A stretch of DNA of 64,000 nucleotides from Verrucomicrobiia bacterium (GTDB lineage: Bacteria; Verrucomicrobiota; Verrucomicrobiia; Opitutales; Cerasicoccaceae). Location: contig JAUIHT010000006.1 of assembly GCA_030432235.1 (NCBI GenBank), positions 334,476 to 398,475 on the forward strand. Reading direction: 5' to 3'. A model generated the notes under the pieces. It did no database searches, was not told the origin of the DNA, and saw nothing but the letters and a program-made list of their open reading frames with translations. A program made the position numbers and the translations under genes. This document shows, one piece after another, positions 1 to 9,703 of the stretch. Position 1 is the first letter of the stretch. Each line of letters opens with the position of its first letter.

Positions 1-1286
1 ACGACATCAACACGGCCCGCTTTTCGGGTTCGACAGAGTTTGTACTCTCAGGCGGCCCATTAACCTTTTCGGGAATCGATGCAGAGCTCGAATACACCCC
101 TGATGCAAATGCCGGTACGATGTCGGTCAACGTTCCGTTGGTCCTCAATGGCACGACTCTCTTTACGCGCATCAAGAATGCTTCCGGGGTTCGACTTTCC
201 CTTGCCGGAGATATCTCCGGCACCGGAGGCATCCAAAAGCATTTTAACAATTCTACCTTGCGATTGGCCGGAGACAACACCTTCAGCGGAGGTGTGCAGT
301 TCAGCCGTGGTCGGCTGGAGCTTAGCAGTGATACTGCCTTGGGAACAGGCACTTTGGATATGTCAAGTGGCGCCGCGAACTCCAATCTTATCAATACGAA
401 GGGAGGTACGTTGACACTGGCCAATGATATCACTTACGGCACCTCTGCTGATATTGATGTAGCCAGTGCCTTTGATGGCAACATCACACTCGGAGGTACC
501 TTTCAACTGACGGTGTCTTCCGCCTCCGACATGGACCGCGGGCTTAGAGTCAGTAGCGGCGGAACGCTTACATTGAACGGTAATATTACTGAAGATAGCA
601 ACAAGGCGCACGACTTTAGGCTCGCCGCACATACCAGTAACGATGGCACCATTGTGGTTAATGGTGACGGCTTCTATACCGGACAAACTTTAATTGGCCT
701 GGATGGCGATACCGTAGTCGGACAAGTATTCATCAACGGCGACCACAGCGCCTCCTCCGACACACAAGTGTATGATGGCACGACGCTGTCCGGACTCGGT
801 ACGGTCAGCCAGGCTACCATCAATACAAATGCAACCGTCGACCCCGGAGACGAAAATGGTAACAATGGTCAACTGACTGTTGCGGGCAATATGACTTTGG
901 CAGATAGTTCCACCGTTATTATGGACTTGGATGCATCAGGGACCTCCGACTCCATATTACTTACCAATGACGGTCAGCTCAGCATTGGGGCTTCTACCAT
1001 CCTCTCTCTTACCAGCTCGGAAGCGCTTACAGGCGAATACGGTATCTTCTCATTTTCAGAAAACCTGGGCGACTATGGCACATTTGCCACGATTCTGCTC
1101 AATGGCAGCGCGCAAGACTGGCTGGATTCCGGTTATGCCATTGACTATGGTACCACAGGAATTTCGCTCACGGCCGTTCCCGAACCACATCACTATGCCC
1201 TGATGTTCGGCGGGATGGTCGCACTGCTTTGTGTATGGCGACGCAGCCGTCTGAGCCCCTCGTTTGGGATAGAAAAGCATAATTAA
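1..1286 (+). CDS. PEP-CTERM-anchored autotransporter-like beta-helix protein (5' truncated)
   Basis: The frame beginning at base 3 is open from the window edge to the stop at 1284-1286, so the gene starts upstream. The visible 428 or so residues are rich in Gly, Thr, Ser, Asn and Asp, with short repeated strands such as LAGDNTFSGGV and TLNGNI, the pattern of the passenger repeats of autotransporter-type beta-helices. The C-terminus carries a PEP-CTERM sorting signal: VPEP, a hydrophobic segment (ALMFGGMVALLCV) and a basic cluster (WRRSR). In known systems this signal is processed by an exosortase that hands exported proteins to the envelope. A cell-surface or matrix protein is therefore likely; the ligand is unknown. 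No exosortase gene lies in this window. A rho-independent terminator follows directly, which separates it from the saccharide genes. Confidence 0.85.
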   Translation, partial: DINTARFSGSTEFVLSGGPLTFSGIDAELEYTPDANAGTMSVNVPLVLNGTTLFTRIKNASGVRLSLAGDISGTGGIQKHFNNSTLRLAGDNTFSGGVQFSRGRLELSSDTALGTGTLDMSSGAANSNLINTKGGTLTLANDITYGTSADIDVASAFDGNITLGGTFQLTVSSASDMDRGLRVSSGGTLTLNGNITEDSNKAHDFRLAAHTSNDGTIVVNGDGFYTGQTLIGLDGDTVVGQVFINGDHSASSDTQVYDGTTLSGLGTVSQATINTNATVDPGDENGNNGQLTVAGNMTLADSSTVIMDLDASGTSDSILLTNDGQLSIGASTILSLTSSEALTGEYGIFSFSENLGDYGTFATILLNGSAQDWLDSGYAIDYGTTGISLTAVPEPHHYALMFGGMVALLCVWRRSRLSPSFGIEKHN

Positions 1287-1301
1287 AAGGAACTTCTCCA
1301 C

Positions 1302-1332
1302 GGGGCCTCTTCTTAGAAATAGGCCCCTTTTT
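1302..1332 (+). terminator. Rho-independent terminator after the PEP-CTERM gene
   Basis: A perfect 7-bp stem (GGGGCCT at 1302-1308 with AGGCCCC at 1321-1327), a 12-nt loop and a run of five T directly after it. It lies 15 bases downstream of the stop codon. Confidence 0.85.
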
Positions 1333-1416
1333 ATACCTATATTAATCATAATTCGTGTCTGTATAATTTTCAAATCCACCCCTAAGCATACCTTCAACCC
1401 ACTCCGGTATCCATTA

Positions 1417-2664
1417 ATGAACCTAGTCCGGACGCTTGTCCTCTTATCATCACTGAGCCCTGTTGCTTTTGCAGCCGAGGCCATGGATCTCCCATGGCAA
1501 TGTCATATCATTGATGATTCCACAAGGGGTGCGGACGGGGTAAAGGTAGCGGACATGAATGGTGATGGTCGGCTCGACATTGCGACTGGCTGGGAGGAAG
1601 GCGGTGTGACCAAGATATATCTCAATCCCGGATATGAGAACTCAAAGTCGAAATGGCCTTCTGTTGTCGTTGGTGAAACGCGCCAGGCTGAGGACGCGGT
1701 CTTTGTCGATTTGGACGGCGATGGTTTCCTGGATGTGGTCAGCTGTACCGAGGGCAATACCATGAAGATTTACGTGCACTGGGCCCCAAAAGATATATCG
1801 GATATTCTGGACGCCGATAAATGGGAACAGGCTGTCCTGCCAGACTCGGAGAAGTATCCCCAAAAATGGATGTTTGCTTGGCCCATGGACGTAGATGGAA
1901 AAAATGGAGTCGATCTCGTTGCCGGCTCAAAACAAGGAAAGGCACAGCTCGGCTGGTTCGAGGCCCCGGAGGATGCCCGCCACCTAAGCGGTTATGTATG
2001 GCACCCTATTTCGCCGGCAGGTTGGATAATGTCTATCTGGCAGAGCGATATGGATGGTGACGGCGATCTTGATATCGTTACAACTGATCGGGAGGGCTCG
2101 TTACGAGGTTGCCGATGGTTGGAAAACCCGGGGCGCAACGAAGCCCAGAAAGCACCGTGGAAAAACCATCCCATGGGGGCCAGGGATAAGGAAGTCATGA
2201 GCATGGCACTCGCCGACATCGACGGTGATGGCCTGGAGGAGGCTGTTATCGCTACAAAAGAAAGAGCCATTGTTATTCTTAAACGCCTCGACACTACAGG
2301 CCAGAATTGGGACTCCAAGGAGATCTCGACTTATAACTTTAACTGTGGATATCCACGTGCCATTGCTGTGGCAGATATCAACAGAGACGGCAAACAGGAT
2401 ATCGCCCTGACCACGTGGAGAGCCCAGAATAAGCACGGTGTCATCTGGCTAGATCATCAGATAGAGAAAGATAATTGGGCTCCGCATCAAATCAGCGGAA
2501 CAGAGAAGGGGATCAAATTTGATCGCATTGAGCTGCTTGATATGGATGGTGATGGCGATCTGGACCTGCTCACTTGCGAAGAGCGGGAGGGTAAAGACGG
2601 CATGGGTGTATTCTGGTACGAAAACCCATTCGAGGTGAACAAGAACAACAATACGCCACTGTAA
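1417..2664 (+). CDS. Secreted FG-GAP/VCBS repeat beta-propeller protein
   Basis: A 415-residue protein with a clear signal peptide (MNLVRTLVLLSSLSPVAFA, cut before AEA). It contains about seven calcium-binding-type FG-GAP/VCBS repeats with the core D-x-[DN]-x-D-G-x-x-D: ADMNGDGRLD, VDLDGDGFLD, MDVDGKNGVD, SDMDGDGDLD, ADIDGDGLEE, ADINRDGKQD and LDMDGDGDLD. Seven blades suggest an integrin-alpha-like seven-bladed propeller. Such proteins in Planctomycetota and Verrucomicrobiota polysaccharide loci are thought to bind glycans or act as accessory lyase-like factors; no catalytic role can be read from sequence. It leads a plus-strand run with the gene at 2714 only 49 bases downstream, so co-transcription is likely. 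No good Shine-Dalgarno sequence is visible. Confidence 0.85.
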   Translation: MNLVRTLVLLSSLSPVAFAAEAMDLPWQCHIIDDSTRGADGVKVADMNGDGRLDIATGWEEGGVTKIYLNPGYENSKSKWPSVVVGETRQAEDAVFVDLDGDGFLDVVSCTEGNTMKIYVHWAPKDISDILDADKWEQAVLPDSEKYPQKWMFAWPMDVDGKNGVDLVAGSKQGKAQLGWFEAPEDARHLSGYVWHPISPAGWIMSIWQSDMDGDGDLDIVTTDREGSLRGCRWLENPGRNEAQKAPWKNHPMGARDKEVMSMALADIDGDGLEEAVIATKERAIVILKRLDTTGQNWDSKEISTYNFNCGYPRAIAVADINRDGKQDIALTTWRAQNKHGVIWLDHQIEKDNWAPHQISGTEKGIKFDRIELLDMDGDGDLDLLTCEEREGKDGMGVFWYENPFEVNKNNNTPL

Positions 2665-2713
2665 AGTGCCTCGCAGGGCTATGGTCTTGAGAACTCTTTA
2701 AAAAAGAAAAAAA

Positions 2714-3715
2714 ATGATCCGCAATATTACTAAAATTATCTTGTTCACCTCGCTTTCATTATCGGTACCTAGCCTTTGCAATGCGGATGAGTCTCCCGCG
2801 ACGGAAGACCCATGGAGCCAATGGTATCGACCGGTTGATAACCCCGTGTTTGTCACGACCATGGGCAATAATCATGACTCCATTCTCTTCGTGGAGCCAG
2901 AATTGGAATATCCGTACCACCTTATTATTAGCCACAATTCTAACGGTGCCCACCTATGGAGAGCCAAAATCTTTTCGTGGAGCAGTGCCGACTGGGAATT
3001 GGTTTCAGATTCTTATCAGATTGCACCCCACTCTGAATTCGATGATGGCGTCAAAGTAGACGGGACTTACTATATATACGAGGATGGTAAGGTCTATACC
3101 TATACCGGCTCATTGGAAGATGCTAATCGTAAATGGAAGAAATCCGGTACCTTTCCGAAAGAGCAAAGTGATGACGTAGGCGTTTATTACGAAGATGGTG
3201 TCTTTCACATGTTTGGCGAGTATGGTGATTACCCGAACGGTAACGACGGCACAAGCCTATCCCATTTTACTTCCGAGACCGGGCTGGGAGATTGGAAGCT
3301 AATTGATACCAAGGCGGTTGATCCCAATCCCGATGGAGGGAATACTTACGGCGTTGGAGACGCCACCATTGCCAAAATTGACGGCGTTTACTACCTTTTC
3401 TGTGACCTGGAATCCAAAGGAGTCCCCTACAAAGTGGTTGCTTGGAGATCGCGCGATATTAACAAGCCATTTGAGTACGTCGGCGAGGCAATCATCCCGC
3501 GTTCCGATGAAGTTGACGATTGGGATAACTACCGGATTCAAGATGCTGATATCGGCTATATCCCAGAGCTCAAACGATATGTAATGACCTGCAACATGCG
3601 GGATTTGGACGGGAACCCAGGCGGTCAATTCGGCAATCTCAAGGGAACCCGTGTTATTGGGGTTTTCTATTCGAACGAGCAAGTAGAACAGGATACCGGA
3701 GGCAGGACGAAGTAA
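2714..3715 (+). CDS. Secreted GH43-like five-bladed propeller glycosidase
   Basis: A 333-residue protein with a signal peptide (MIRNITKIILFTSLSLSVPSLCNA). The mature part has the repeated strand patterns of the GH43/GH32-type five-bladed propellers: NHDSILFVEP, EFDDGVKVDGTYYIYEDGKVYTYT, DDVGVYYEDGVFHMFGEYG, GDATIAKIDGVYYLFCD and IQDADIGYIPELKRYVM. Acidic residues at blade starts (DSIL, DDGV, DDVG, GDAT, DADIG) are where the catalytic Asp and Glu of these families sit, but I cannot assign them individually. The sequence fits the loosely defined GH43-like or GH117-like superfamily rather than a well-known subfamily. It is probably transcribed with the FG-GAP gene before it; an operator-like site lies 86 bases after its stop. 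Confidence 0.65.
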   Translation: MIRNITKIILFTSLSLSVPSLCNADESPATEDPWSQWYRPVDNPVFVTTMGNNHDSILFVEPELEYPYHLIISHNSNGAHLWRAKIFSWSSADWELVSDSYQIAPHSEFDDGVKVDGTYYIYEDGKVYTYTGSLEDANRKWKKSGTFPKEQSDDVGVYYEDGVFHMFGEYGDYPNGNDGTSLSHFTSETGLGDWKLIDTKAVDPNPDGGNTYGVGDATIAKIDGVYYLFCDLESKGVPYKVVAWRSRDINKPFEYVGEAIIPRSDEVDDWDNYRIQDADIGYIPELKRYVMTCNMRDLDGNPGGQFGNLKGTRVIGVFYSNEQVEQDTGGRTK

Positions 3716-3800
3716 GTCGAACCAAGGCATACGCCAGCCGCATGTCGAAAGGAGCCTTCGCAGCTTGTTATGCTTAGATTTCATAAAATATTGCGCATTA

Positions 3801-3814
3801 TGTACACGAGCACA
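3801..3814. promoter_or_regulatory. LacI-type operator-like site upstream of the 1214-aa gene
   Basis: TGTACACGAGCACA, a near-palindrome with a central CpG that pairs at five of seven positions. It matches the sites at 13233, 22081 and 23592 and lies 134 bases before the ATG at 3949. It is inferred to be bound by the LacI-family regulator encoded at 22363-23460. Confidence 0.55.
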
Positions 3815-3948
3815 AATCGGTTCTAGAAGACTATTCCGGCCATTTTGGAGGGGCTGGTTCTGAGTCATCTATAAGCGGCCATGAACCAGAAACCGCTCTC
3901 TGCCGTTTGCTATCACAATTTTAATAAGCCCTCATTAATCATTCAAAA

Positions 3949-6900
3949 ATGTACCGTTGCCCGCATTACCTCTTTAAATTCCGTACACTCATTTGTTGCC
4001 TTACTGGCTTATGTATCGCCCCATTGGCTAATGCCGAGCTCATTGAGCCACCTTCGGAATATAACCCTTTCATGTCTCCGTTGTTAAAGGCCACCCCGGA
4101 CACCGAGCTCCTAGTAGCCTTCGAAGCCAACGGACAGCCTGTATCGTCGATAGGCCCCGAAGCCGAATTGCTTGGCAGCTATACCGCTCTACCAGCAGAC
4201 CGAGAGCTCCCAGGCGCAAGCGGTGTGGTGCGTCTTCCTGGCACAAAGTCAGACAAGCCGGAAGTAAAAGGAAAGGGTTGGATAGAAATTCCCAATGGAG
4301 CAACCTTCCTCAATCAAGGCGCCTTTACCATCGATATCGTCGTTCGTTTTTCAAAGAATATCGATACCATCCTTACCGCGGGAGGCAAAGATGCGCAGCT
4401 TTCAATCAATATCTTGGATCGCGATGCCGGAACCGCCCGTATTGCCTATCCGATCAACTCGAAAGAGCAGGAAACTGTCGAAATATTCGGCATCTATGAA
4501 AACACAGGCCCACTGCGTCAGGATTTGTTTCAAATATTTACTTTCACCTACGACGCTAAAGGCATACTCCGCGGCTATATCGACGGGTTGATAGCCTTCG
4601 AGCAAAAGCTCAAAGACGTAAAAGGGCCTTTGGCGATTACCGATGGCCCCCTGCTCATCGGATCTCATAAATTCTGGAAAACGGTACTCCAGGGGGATTT
4701 CGCACAAGTGCGCATACAGTCCGGAGCCCATGAACCGAAACGACGTGAGCTTCGCCCGATAAACCCCGCAGTGGAAGGCTGGCGATTCGACTTCGGTGAC
4801 GGCAACTCACCCACGGAGCCCGGCTGGATAGGGATCGCCCCAGCCACGACGACAGCAGGAGTATCCTGGTCAGAAGCACCTAAGGAAGGCTATGACGGCT
4901 GGTTCTTCGGGAACCGCTATGATACGCGCCCCGAAGCAGCCACGAAGTCGCGTTCCCGTCGCGCTGCTAGCTGGGTACGACGTGACGGTGTAATGGTGCC
5001 TCCCGGCAGTTTACTAAACTTGGACATTCCCGACGGCACGTATGCAGTAACGGTACTCGTAGGCAATAACCGTGAAGACGTGATAACGGAGACGGTCACC
5101 GCCAACGGTAAAGTCATCGGCGAAAATTTCATTACCAGCCTGGGCAGAACTTCCTATCTGTTCGAAAGAACCGCTCGAGGCATCATTACGCTTTCCCAAG
5201 GCCAGGGGCTCGACATCGCATTGAATGCGGTCACTCCAAAAGGTGACGAGGTGCCGGGCTACCTTCAGGGAGTGATGGTGGAACCGATCGCCCCACTCCC
5301 AGTCACACGCGAAGGAGACCGTATCGTCTGGATTGGCTCCGCACAGGCGCCGAAAGGCTTTGTAGAGGCCGCCGCGCTCTATGAAAAACGCGACATACCG
5401 GGAGCTTTTGAGGCTGCCGGAACGATTCAAGACCCCGTGGCACGCAATGCGACCCGTGCCTGGATCATGGGGTATCCTCGGCTGATGAAAAGTGCCGATG
5501 TCGATCGCCTGACCCTCATGCAGGAAGACCTCGCCCTTGCAGTGAATGAAGACCCGAACAACATCGCTCTGCACTATCTGCTTTCCAGCACGGACATCAT
5601 GCGTAATGCCACCATTGGTTACGTGCACCAATGGAATAATGGCATCATCTATGGAGCCCTAAAAACGCGTCCCTGGCGTCTGGCGTCGGACTTGGCGCTG
5701 AGTATCGCACCGGAAGAGCCCTGGTACGGCAACGCGCGCCTGCTGGGCGCCTCGGCTATTTGGCAAAGCGGTCAACAAGGTGGCGGCTATTCCCCTGATG
5801 GGAAATGGGTCAAACCAGACAGTCGTATCCCTTTTGATCCTCCCATACCTATCTTCGAAGAAGTTGTGGAGTTATATCCCAATTCCAGCATGGCTCGTGT
5901 GTTCCTGGGGGAAATGGTCCCTGTGGAAAAAGAAATCCCTGTTCCCGAAAATGCCCCGGAATGGGCCATCCTGCAACACCGCGCGATGGTACGGCTTCTT
6001 GATGTATTGCATTACTGGTACGATGAGCGCATGGAGAAAGACGGCACCATGGGCGGCGGCCTGGGAGATGATGTCGAAATGATGCGGTGGTGGAACGTCG
6101 CCATCCTGGCAGCAGATGACGACAAGGCCCGCGAAGGATGGAGTCGCCTGGCCGATACCGCCTGGGTTAAGCATGGCAAGCAACCCATGGGCGACACCAT
6201 GGACGACGCCGAGCATGTTGCCGAAGACTTCAGTGACTCACATTCCCTGCGGCCCTTGCTCGAATACAAGGGCGACCGTTTCGATGAAATGCTCGAACGC
6301 AACCGCAGTCTGCTCCCCATCGTGCGGGATGTTCTCATGGCACGCACGGATGACGGCTATCTGATGTTCAAAAGCCATGTCTATTCGCGCAATGCAGTCG
6401 ATCCGCGGACCGGCGATGCGCCCTATAACATCCGTACGATGCTACCCCTTATCTGGTACGCTTACTTCAACCAAGATGATCAGGAGGTGACCGAAATAAT
6501 AACTGAATACGCCCGCAGCTGGAAAGATGCCACCCTATCGGCCACCGATGGCAAGCCTGCCGGTATCACGCCGATGATGATCCTTGCCGAAGACCGTTCC
6601 ACTCTGCACTTGGAGAGCGGCACGAACCGGAGAGCTCCGCGTATTCCCGAAGACGGCTCAACGGACTGGGTTTATCCTGGCTACTGGACCTACGCCTATC
6701 CTAGAGGGTACACCAACAACATCTACGACCTTTGTCTCGCCGCGTACGACCTTACGGGCGATCCGCAATATCTAGACCCCCTCAAGGCAGCAGGTGAGCA
6801 TCTGAGTCATCATACTGCATTGGCTCCGACTAAAGAAGAAATCATGCCCCAGGGTGGTTTGTTAGGCTCTACCTTCAGACAAGAAGACCCGGAAGACAAA

Positions 6901-7593
6901 GCACGCGGCTCACTTGAATACGCCATCGCACTGAACTGGTCCGGCCTAGCGAAAGCTGCGGCTCAGTACCGCCTCGCAACGGGCGACACACAATTCGACG
7001 AGATGCTGGAGGCATATGGCCCAGCGGAAATTCGTACACAACTCGCAGCCTCAAAGGCAGATTCCGAAGTGGAGTTTGAAGCCGCCGTGGAACCCACGAA
7101 GGAAGCCTTGCGCGCCGCCCTCGGTAATCTTGACTACAACGAAGTGCTCCGGACGGAACTGGGCCAGAGCACCGACCGCATCTGGGTACCAGGCTCGCAA
7201 GTACTGCTGTCCGCCTACACAGGCTCCATATCCGGAACGCCTCCCCTCACCCGCCGCGGGGCGGAACAGCAATGGCCCACGTATGCAGTCACTTGGGAGG
7301 AAACCGGCCCAGATATCAGCGCCTTGTTTATCCAGAACCAGAAAACGGGACTGGAAACGATGCTCTACAACTTCGCCGAGACAAAGAAGGACATCGCCAT
7401 GCGCGTATGGCGCCTGAAGCCCGGCAAGTATCAATTCACCATAGAGCCTGCCTGGCCCACTGGACAAACACCGCTGATTGATCAGGTCATTGATATTCGT
7501 GAGAAAGGGCAGAAAGTCGAATTCTCGGTGCCCTCACAGCAGGAGCTACGGCTGTCCTTGGAAGCTGTTAGTTTGAGCGCAAAAGACAGTTGA
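3949..7593 (+). CDS. Large secreted protein: LamG-like domain, CBM-like domain and (alpha/alpha) toroid-like region; putative glycan-active enzyme
   Basis: A 1214-residue exported protein with a signal peptide ending in CIAPLANA. Residues about 45-265 form a LamG/concanavalin-like jellyroll (FTIDIVVRFS, GILRGYIDG, LLIGSHKFW, FAQVRI). Residues about 275-445 begin WRFDFGDGNSPTEPGW and resemble the jellyroll module seen before rhamnogalacturonan acetylesterase- and lyase-like enzymes. Residues about 460-1080 are alpha-helical, rich in Trp and Tyr (GGGLGDDVEMMRWWN, WVYPGYWTYAYPRGYTNNIYDLC), and end in paired helices with Asp-Pro turns (DLTGDPQYLDPL), typical of six-hairpin toroid lyases and hydrolases. 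I do not recognise the family. The last 120 residues look beta-rich. The start is chosen because it gives the signal peptide. An operator-like site at 3801 suggests LacI control. Confidence 0.7.
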   Translation: MYRCPHYLFKFRTLICCLTGLCIAPLANAELIEPPSEYNPFMSPLLKATPDTELLVAFEANGQPVSSIGPEAELLGSYTALPADRELPGASGVVRLPGTKSDKPEVKGKGWIEIPNGATFLNQGAFTIDIVVRFSKNIDTILTAGGKDAQLSINILDRDAGTARIAYPINSKEQETVEIFGIYENTGPLRQDLFQIFTFTYDAKGILRGYIDGLIAFEQKLKDVKGPLAITDGPLLIGSHKFWKTVLQGDFAQVRIQSGAHEPKRRELRPINPAVEGWRFDFGDGNSPTEPGWIGIAPATTTAGVSWSEAPKEGYDGWFFGNRYDTRPEAATKSRSRRAASWVRRDGVMVPPGSLLNLDIPDGTYAVTVLVGNNREDVITETVTANGKVIGENFITSLGRTSYLFERTARGIITLSQGQGLDIALNAVTPKGDEVPGYLQGVMVEPIAPLPVTREGDRIVWIGSAQAPKGFVEAAALYEKRDIPGAFEAAGTIQDPVARNATRAWIMGYPRLMKSADVDRLTLMQEDLALAVNEDPNNIALHYLLSSTDIMRNATIGYVHQWNNGIIYGALKTRPWRLASDLALSIAPEEPWYGNARLLGASAIWQSGQQGGGYSPDGKWVKPDSRIPFDPPIPIFEEVVELYPNSSMARVFLGEMVPVEKEIPVPENAPEWAILQHRAMVRLLDVLHYWYDERMEKDGTMGGGLGDDVEMMRWWNVAILAADDDKAREGWSRLADTAWVKHGKQPMGDTMDDAEHVAEDFSDSHSLRPLLEYKGDRFDEMLERNRSLLPIVRDVLMARTDDGYLMFKSHVYSRNAVDPRTGDAPYNIRTMLPLIWYAYFNQDDQEVTEIITEYARSWKDATLSATDGKPAGITPMMILAEDRSTLHLESGTNRRAPRIPEDGSTDWVYPGYWTYAYPRGYTNNIYDLCLAAYDLTGDPQYLDPLKAAGEHLSHHTALAPTKEEIMPQGGLLGSTFRQEDPEDKARGSLEYAIALNWSGLAKAAAQYRLATGDTQFDEMLEAYGPAEIRTQLAASKADSEVEFEAAVEPTKEALRAALGNLDYNEVLRTELGQSTDRIWVPGSQVLLSAYTGSISGTPPLTRRGAEQQWPTYAVTWEETGPDISALFIQNQKTGLETMLYNFAETKKDIAMRVWRLKPGKYQFTIEPAWPTGQTPLIDQVIDIREKGQKVEFSVPSQQELRLSLEAVSLSAKDS

Positions 7594-7685
7594 GGCATTT
7601 TATGCTAAAGAGCGGTAAGCGTCGGGACAAATACCTTCAATCGCTCATTTAATTCCATTTACGTTTTCTCATCCTTCAACGACTT

Positions 7686-8795
7686 ATGAATCCCCGAAAA
7701 ATTGTATCATTCCTAAATTGCGTCATACTCCTCACGTCTTGCCAGGTCGACGCGGACACCATTTACGTAAATCAGCGTATCGGTAATAATGCCTGGACCG
7801 GAAAAAGTGAAGAAGCTTTTGCGGAGCAAGGACCCGTCAAAAGCATCCAGAGAAGCATAGAGCTAGCCAAACCTGGTGACACCATAGTAATCGTTTCCGG
7901 TAGCGGCCCCTATCATGAAGCCATCCGCATCAAGGGCCATCCGGGAGAGCCGGAGAAGCCGATAACCATCGAAGGTAACGATGTTGTAGTCGACCTGGGT
8001 ATGGATATCGCCAATAGTCAATGGTCCCATGAAAACGGCTTGTGGGTACTGGACCAGCCGAGAATCCCACCCAAAACCTGGGGGATGGGCCAACGGGTCA
8101 CCGCCTTTTACAAAGGACGTGGAATACGCTTCTATACCGGGAAAGAGGACTTCCGTGAAGACTTCACCGCCAGCCTGGACGAAGAGGGGCGCCTCCATTT
8201 TCAATTTCCTCATGGGATGAAACCACCTTTCACCGGCCTCGTGTTGCCTCAAAGGCCCACAGACAATGCACTCGGTTTTTCCGATGCGAGCTACTGGATA
8301 CTGAAAAACATCCACATCCGCTACGCTGGAAATGATGGCTTCAACTTTCATGGCCATGGAAAGGGCATGCAGGTGATCAACTGCTCAGCCATATTCTGCG
8401 GGGACGAGGGCATTAGCTCACATGAGACCATGGAGGTCGTGACTCGCGATTCCCTTTTCGCACTAAATGGGTCAGGCTCGGGCGGTGTCGTCGATGTGCA
8501 TGAAAGTGAAACGACCTATATCAACTGCATCTCCGCATATAATCGTGGAGCCGGCTACGTGATGCGTGGCGGAAAGCATGTCCTTGAAAATTGCTTGTCC
8601 GCAGCGAATGAGCGCCTTGAAACCGACAGTGTGCTTTCAGAAAAGAATACGCGGATCAAGAACCTGGAAACCATTCCTGCAGGGCCGGACGCTATTGAGG
8701 CGATAAAGGCATGGAACGCCGATCACCCTCAATTGCCGCGCCTGCTTGAGACCATCGAGGAACTGAAAGCGCAAGACACAGAGTTGGTTTTTTAG
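7686..8795 (+). CDS. Right-handed parallel beta-helix lipoprotein (pectate-lyase-like fold)
   Basis: A 369-residue protein with a lipoprotein signal peptide; the lipobox is LTSC with the acylated Cys at residue 19. The mature N-terminus (TIYVNQRIGNNAWTGKS, then IQRSIELAKPGDTIVIV and PITIEGND) is the standard opening of DUF1565/NosD/pectate-lyase-like right-handed beta-helices. The later repeats (YWILKNIHIRYAGNDGFNFHG, MQVINCSAIFCGDEGIS, TYINCISAYNRGAGYVMRGGKHVLENCLSA) are successive helix coils. The glycan and the catalytic residues cannot be told; it could be a lyase, an epimerase or a binding protein. It follows the 1214-aa gene by 92 bases on the same strand and is likely in the same transcription unit. 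It ends convergent with the LamG gene at 8869. Confidence 0.8.
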   Translation: MNPRKIVSFLNCVILLTSCQVDADTIYVNQRIGNNAWTGKSEEAFAEQGPVKSIQRSIELAKPGDTIVIVSGSGPYHEAIRIKGHPGEPEKPITIEGNDVVVDLGMDIANSQWSHENGLWVLDQPRIPPKTWGMGQRVTAFYKGRGIRFYTGKEDFREDFTASLDEEGRLHFQFPHGMKPPFTGLVLPQRPTDNALGFSDASYWILKNIHIRYAGNDGFNFHGHGKGMQVINCSAIFCGDEGISSHETMEVVTRDSLFALNGSGSGGVVDVHESETTYINCISAYNRGAGYVMRGGKHVLENCLSAANERLETDSVLSEKNTRIKNLETIPAGPDAIEAIKAWNADHPQLPRLLETIEELKAQDTELVF

Positions 8796-8831
8796 AGAAT
8801 ACGTACGACCTGTTCTTTGTATAGAAAACGC

Positions 8832-8845
8832 GGGGCAACCGCCCC
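8832..8845 (-). terminator. Weak hairpin between convergent genes, possible terminator
   Basis: GGGGC-AACC-GCCCC, a 5-bp stem with a tetraloop in the 73-base gap between convergent genes. Read on the minus strand it is followed within a few bases by TTTT, so it may end the minus-strand LamG transcript. The stem is short. Confidence 0.4.
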
Positions 8846-8868
8846 AGGCTTGGAACTTTCGGCAGCCC

Positions 8869-9636
8869 TTACCTCTTATAGAATGCAATACCGGCCGTGG
8901 GCTCAGTGACATATTCCCATTCGCCACTGAGCTTACCAATCGTCGGCTCCTGCAAGGTATAGCTGATTTCGGGTATGACGCCTTCACCCTGAATACCGTC
9001 GGATGAATCGAAGCGATCGAGCAGTAACGTGGCTAGATTCGGCTCTGGCCGGGTGTTTTTGAGCGCTTCCTTATCTTTGGCGACCATCGAAAGCTTAATG
9101 GCATTTAGAATAATGCGGGAATCGCCATCGCTGCCATCCTTTCTATAGCCAAAGATTAGATCCACTTTTTCCAAAGATCCCCAGAAGCCTTTTCCGTAAG
9201 TCTTGGAGCCACGCAGCTCGCCGTCTACATAGAGCCATAGCGTTTTGCCTTTCCAAACATAAGCGATGTGGTGCATCTCGCCTTTCTTCCAGTCTGGTGC
9301 AGGCTCACTACCCATGATACCACCGCCCCCGAACTCCGAATCCCTGGAGTGCGACGATATTTTCAGCCCAATCTGTCGCTTATGGCGATACCAAACAGAC
9401 TGGATGGTCCATTCCCCGGGTATGCTTAAACGAAAGACATCAAAGACATTATAATATTTCCCGTCATCGGGTGGGTACAACTCGTCAGCCATGGGAGTAA
9501 GCCACACCTCCAAGGTCCCCTCATTGAGTTCCATATTGCCGGCTGCCGGGTAAGAAAGCTTGCCGCCGTAGGTAAAAGCAGAGGTCAACAGACCAAAAAC
9601 GATGAAGAATACTTTCCGATTCTGCTTATTAAACAT
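8869..9636 (-). CDS. Secreted LamG/concanavalin-like domain protein
   Basis: About 255 residues. The open frame begins at a TTG at 9663, but the ATG at 9636 (MFNKQNRKVFFIVFGLL) gives a proper signal peptide and is preferred; an ATG at 9642 is also possible. The mature protein is one LamG-type jellyroll: NMELNEGTLEVWLTP, HHIAYVWKGKTLWLYVDGEL (the hallmark penultimate strand) and KVDLIFGYRKDG. Such single-domain proteins bind carbohydrate or act as noncatalytic partners of the enzymes around them. No catalytic signature is evident. It lies 67 bases downstream of the 1166-aa gene on the same strand and is probably co-transcribed. Confidence 0.75.
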   Translation of the reverse strand: MFNKQNRKVFFIVFGLLTSAFTYGGKLSYPAAGNMELNEGTLEVWLTPMADELYPPDDGKYYNVFDVFRLSIPGEWTIQSVWYRHKRQIGLKISSHSRDSEFGGGGIMGSEPAPDWKKGEMHHIAYVWKGKTLWLYVDGELRGSKTYGKGFWGSLEKVDLIFGYRKDGSDGDSRIILNAIKLSMVAKDKEALKNTRPEPNLATLLLDRFDSSDGIQGEGVIPEISYTLQEPTIGKLSGEWEYVTEPTAGIAFYKR

Positions 9637-9703
9637 GGGCATGAGGGATGCGTTGAGATTCAAAACTGGACTATAAATATAGGAAAAAGGCTGCGCAAGC
9701 TAG

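Noticed and set aside
3781..3814. dif-like recombination site around TTGCGCATTATGTAC
   Set aside because: Only the left half loosely resembles a XerC arm; the sequence is better explained by the operator-like site shared with other promoters.
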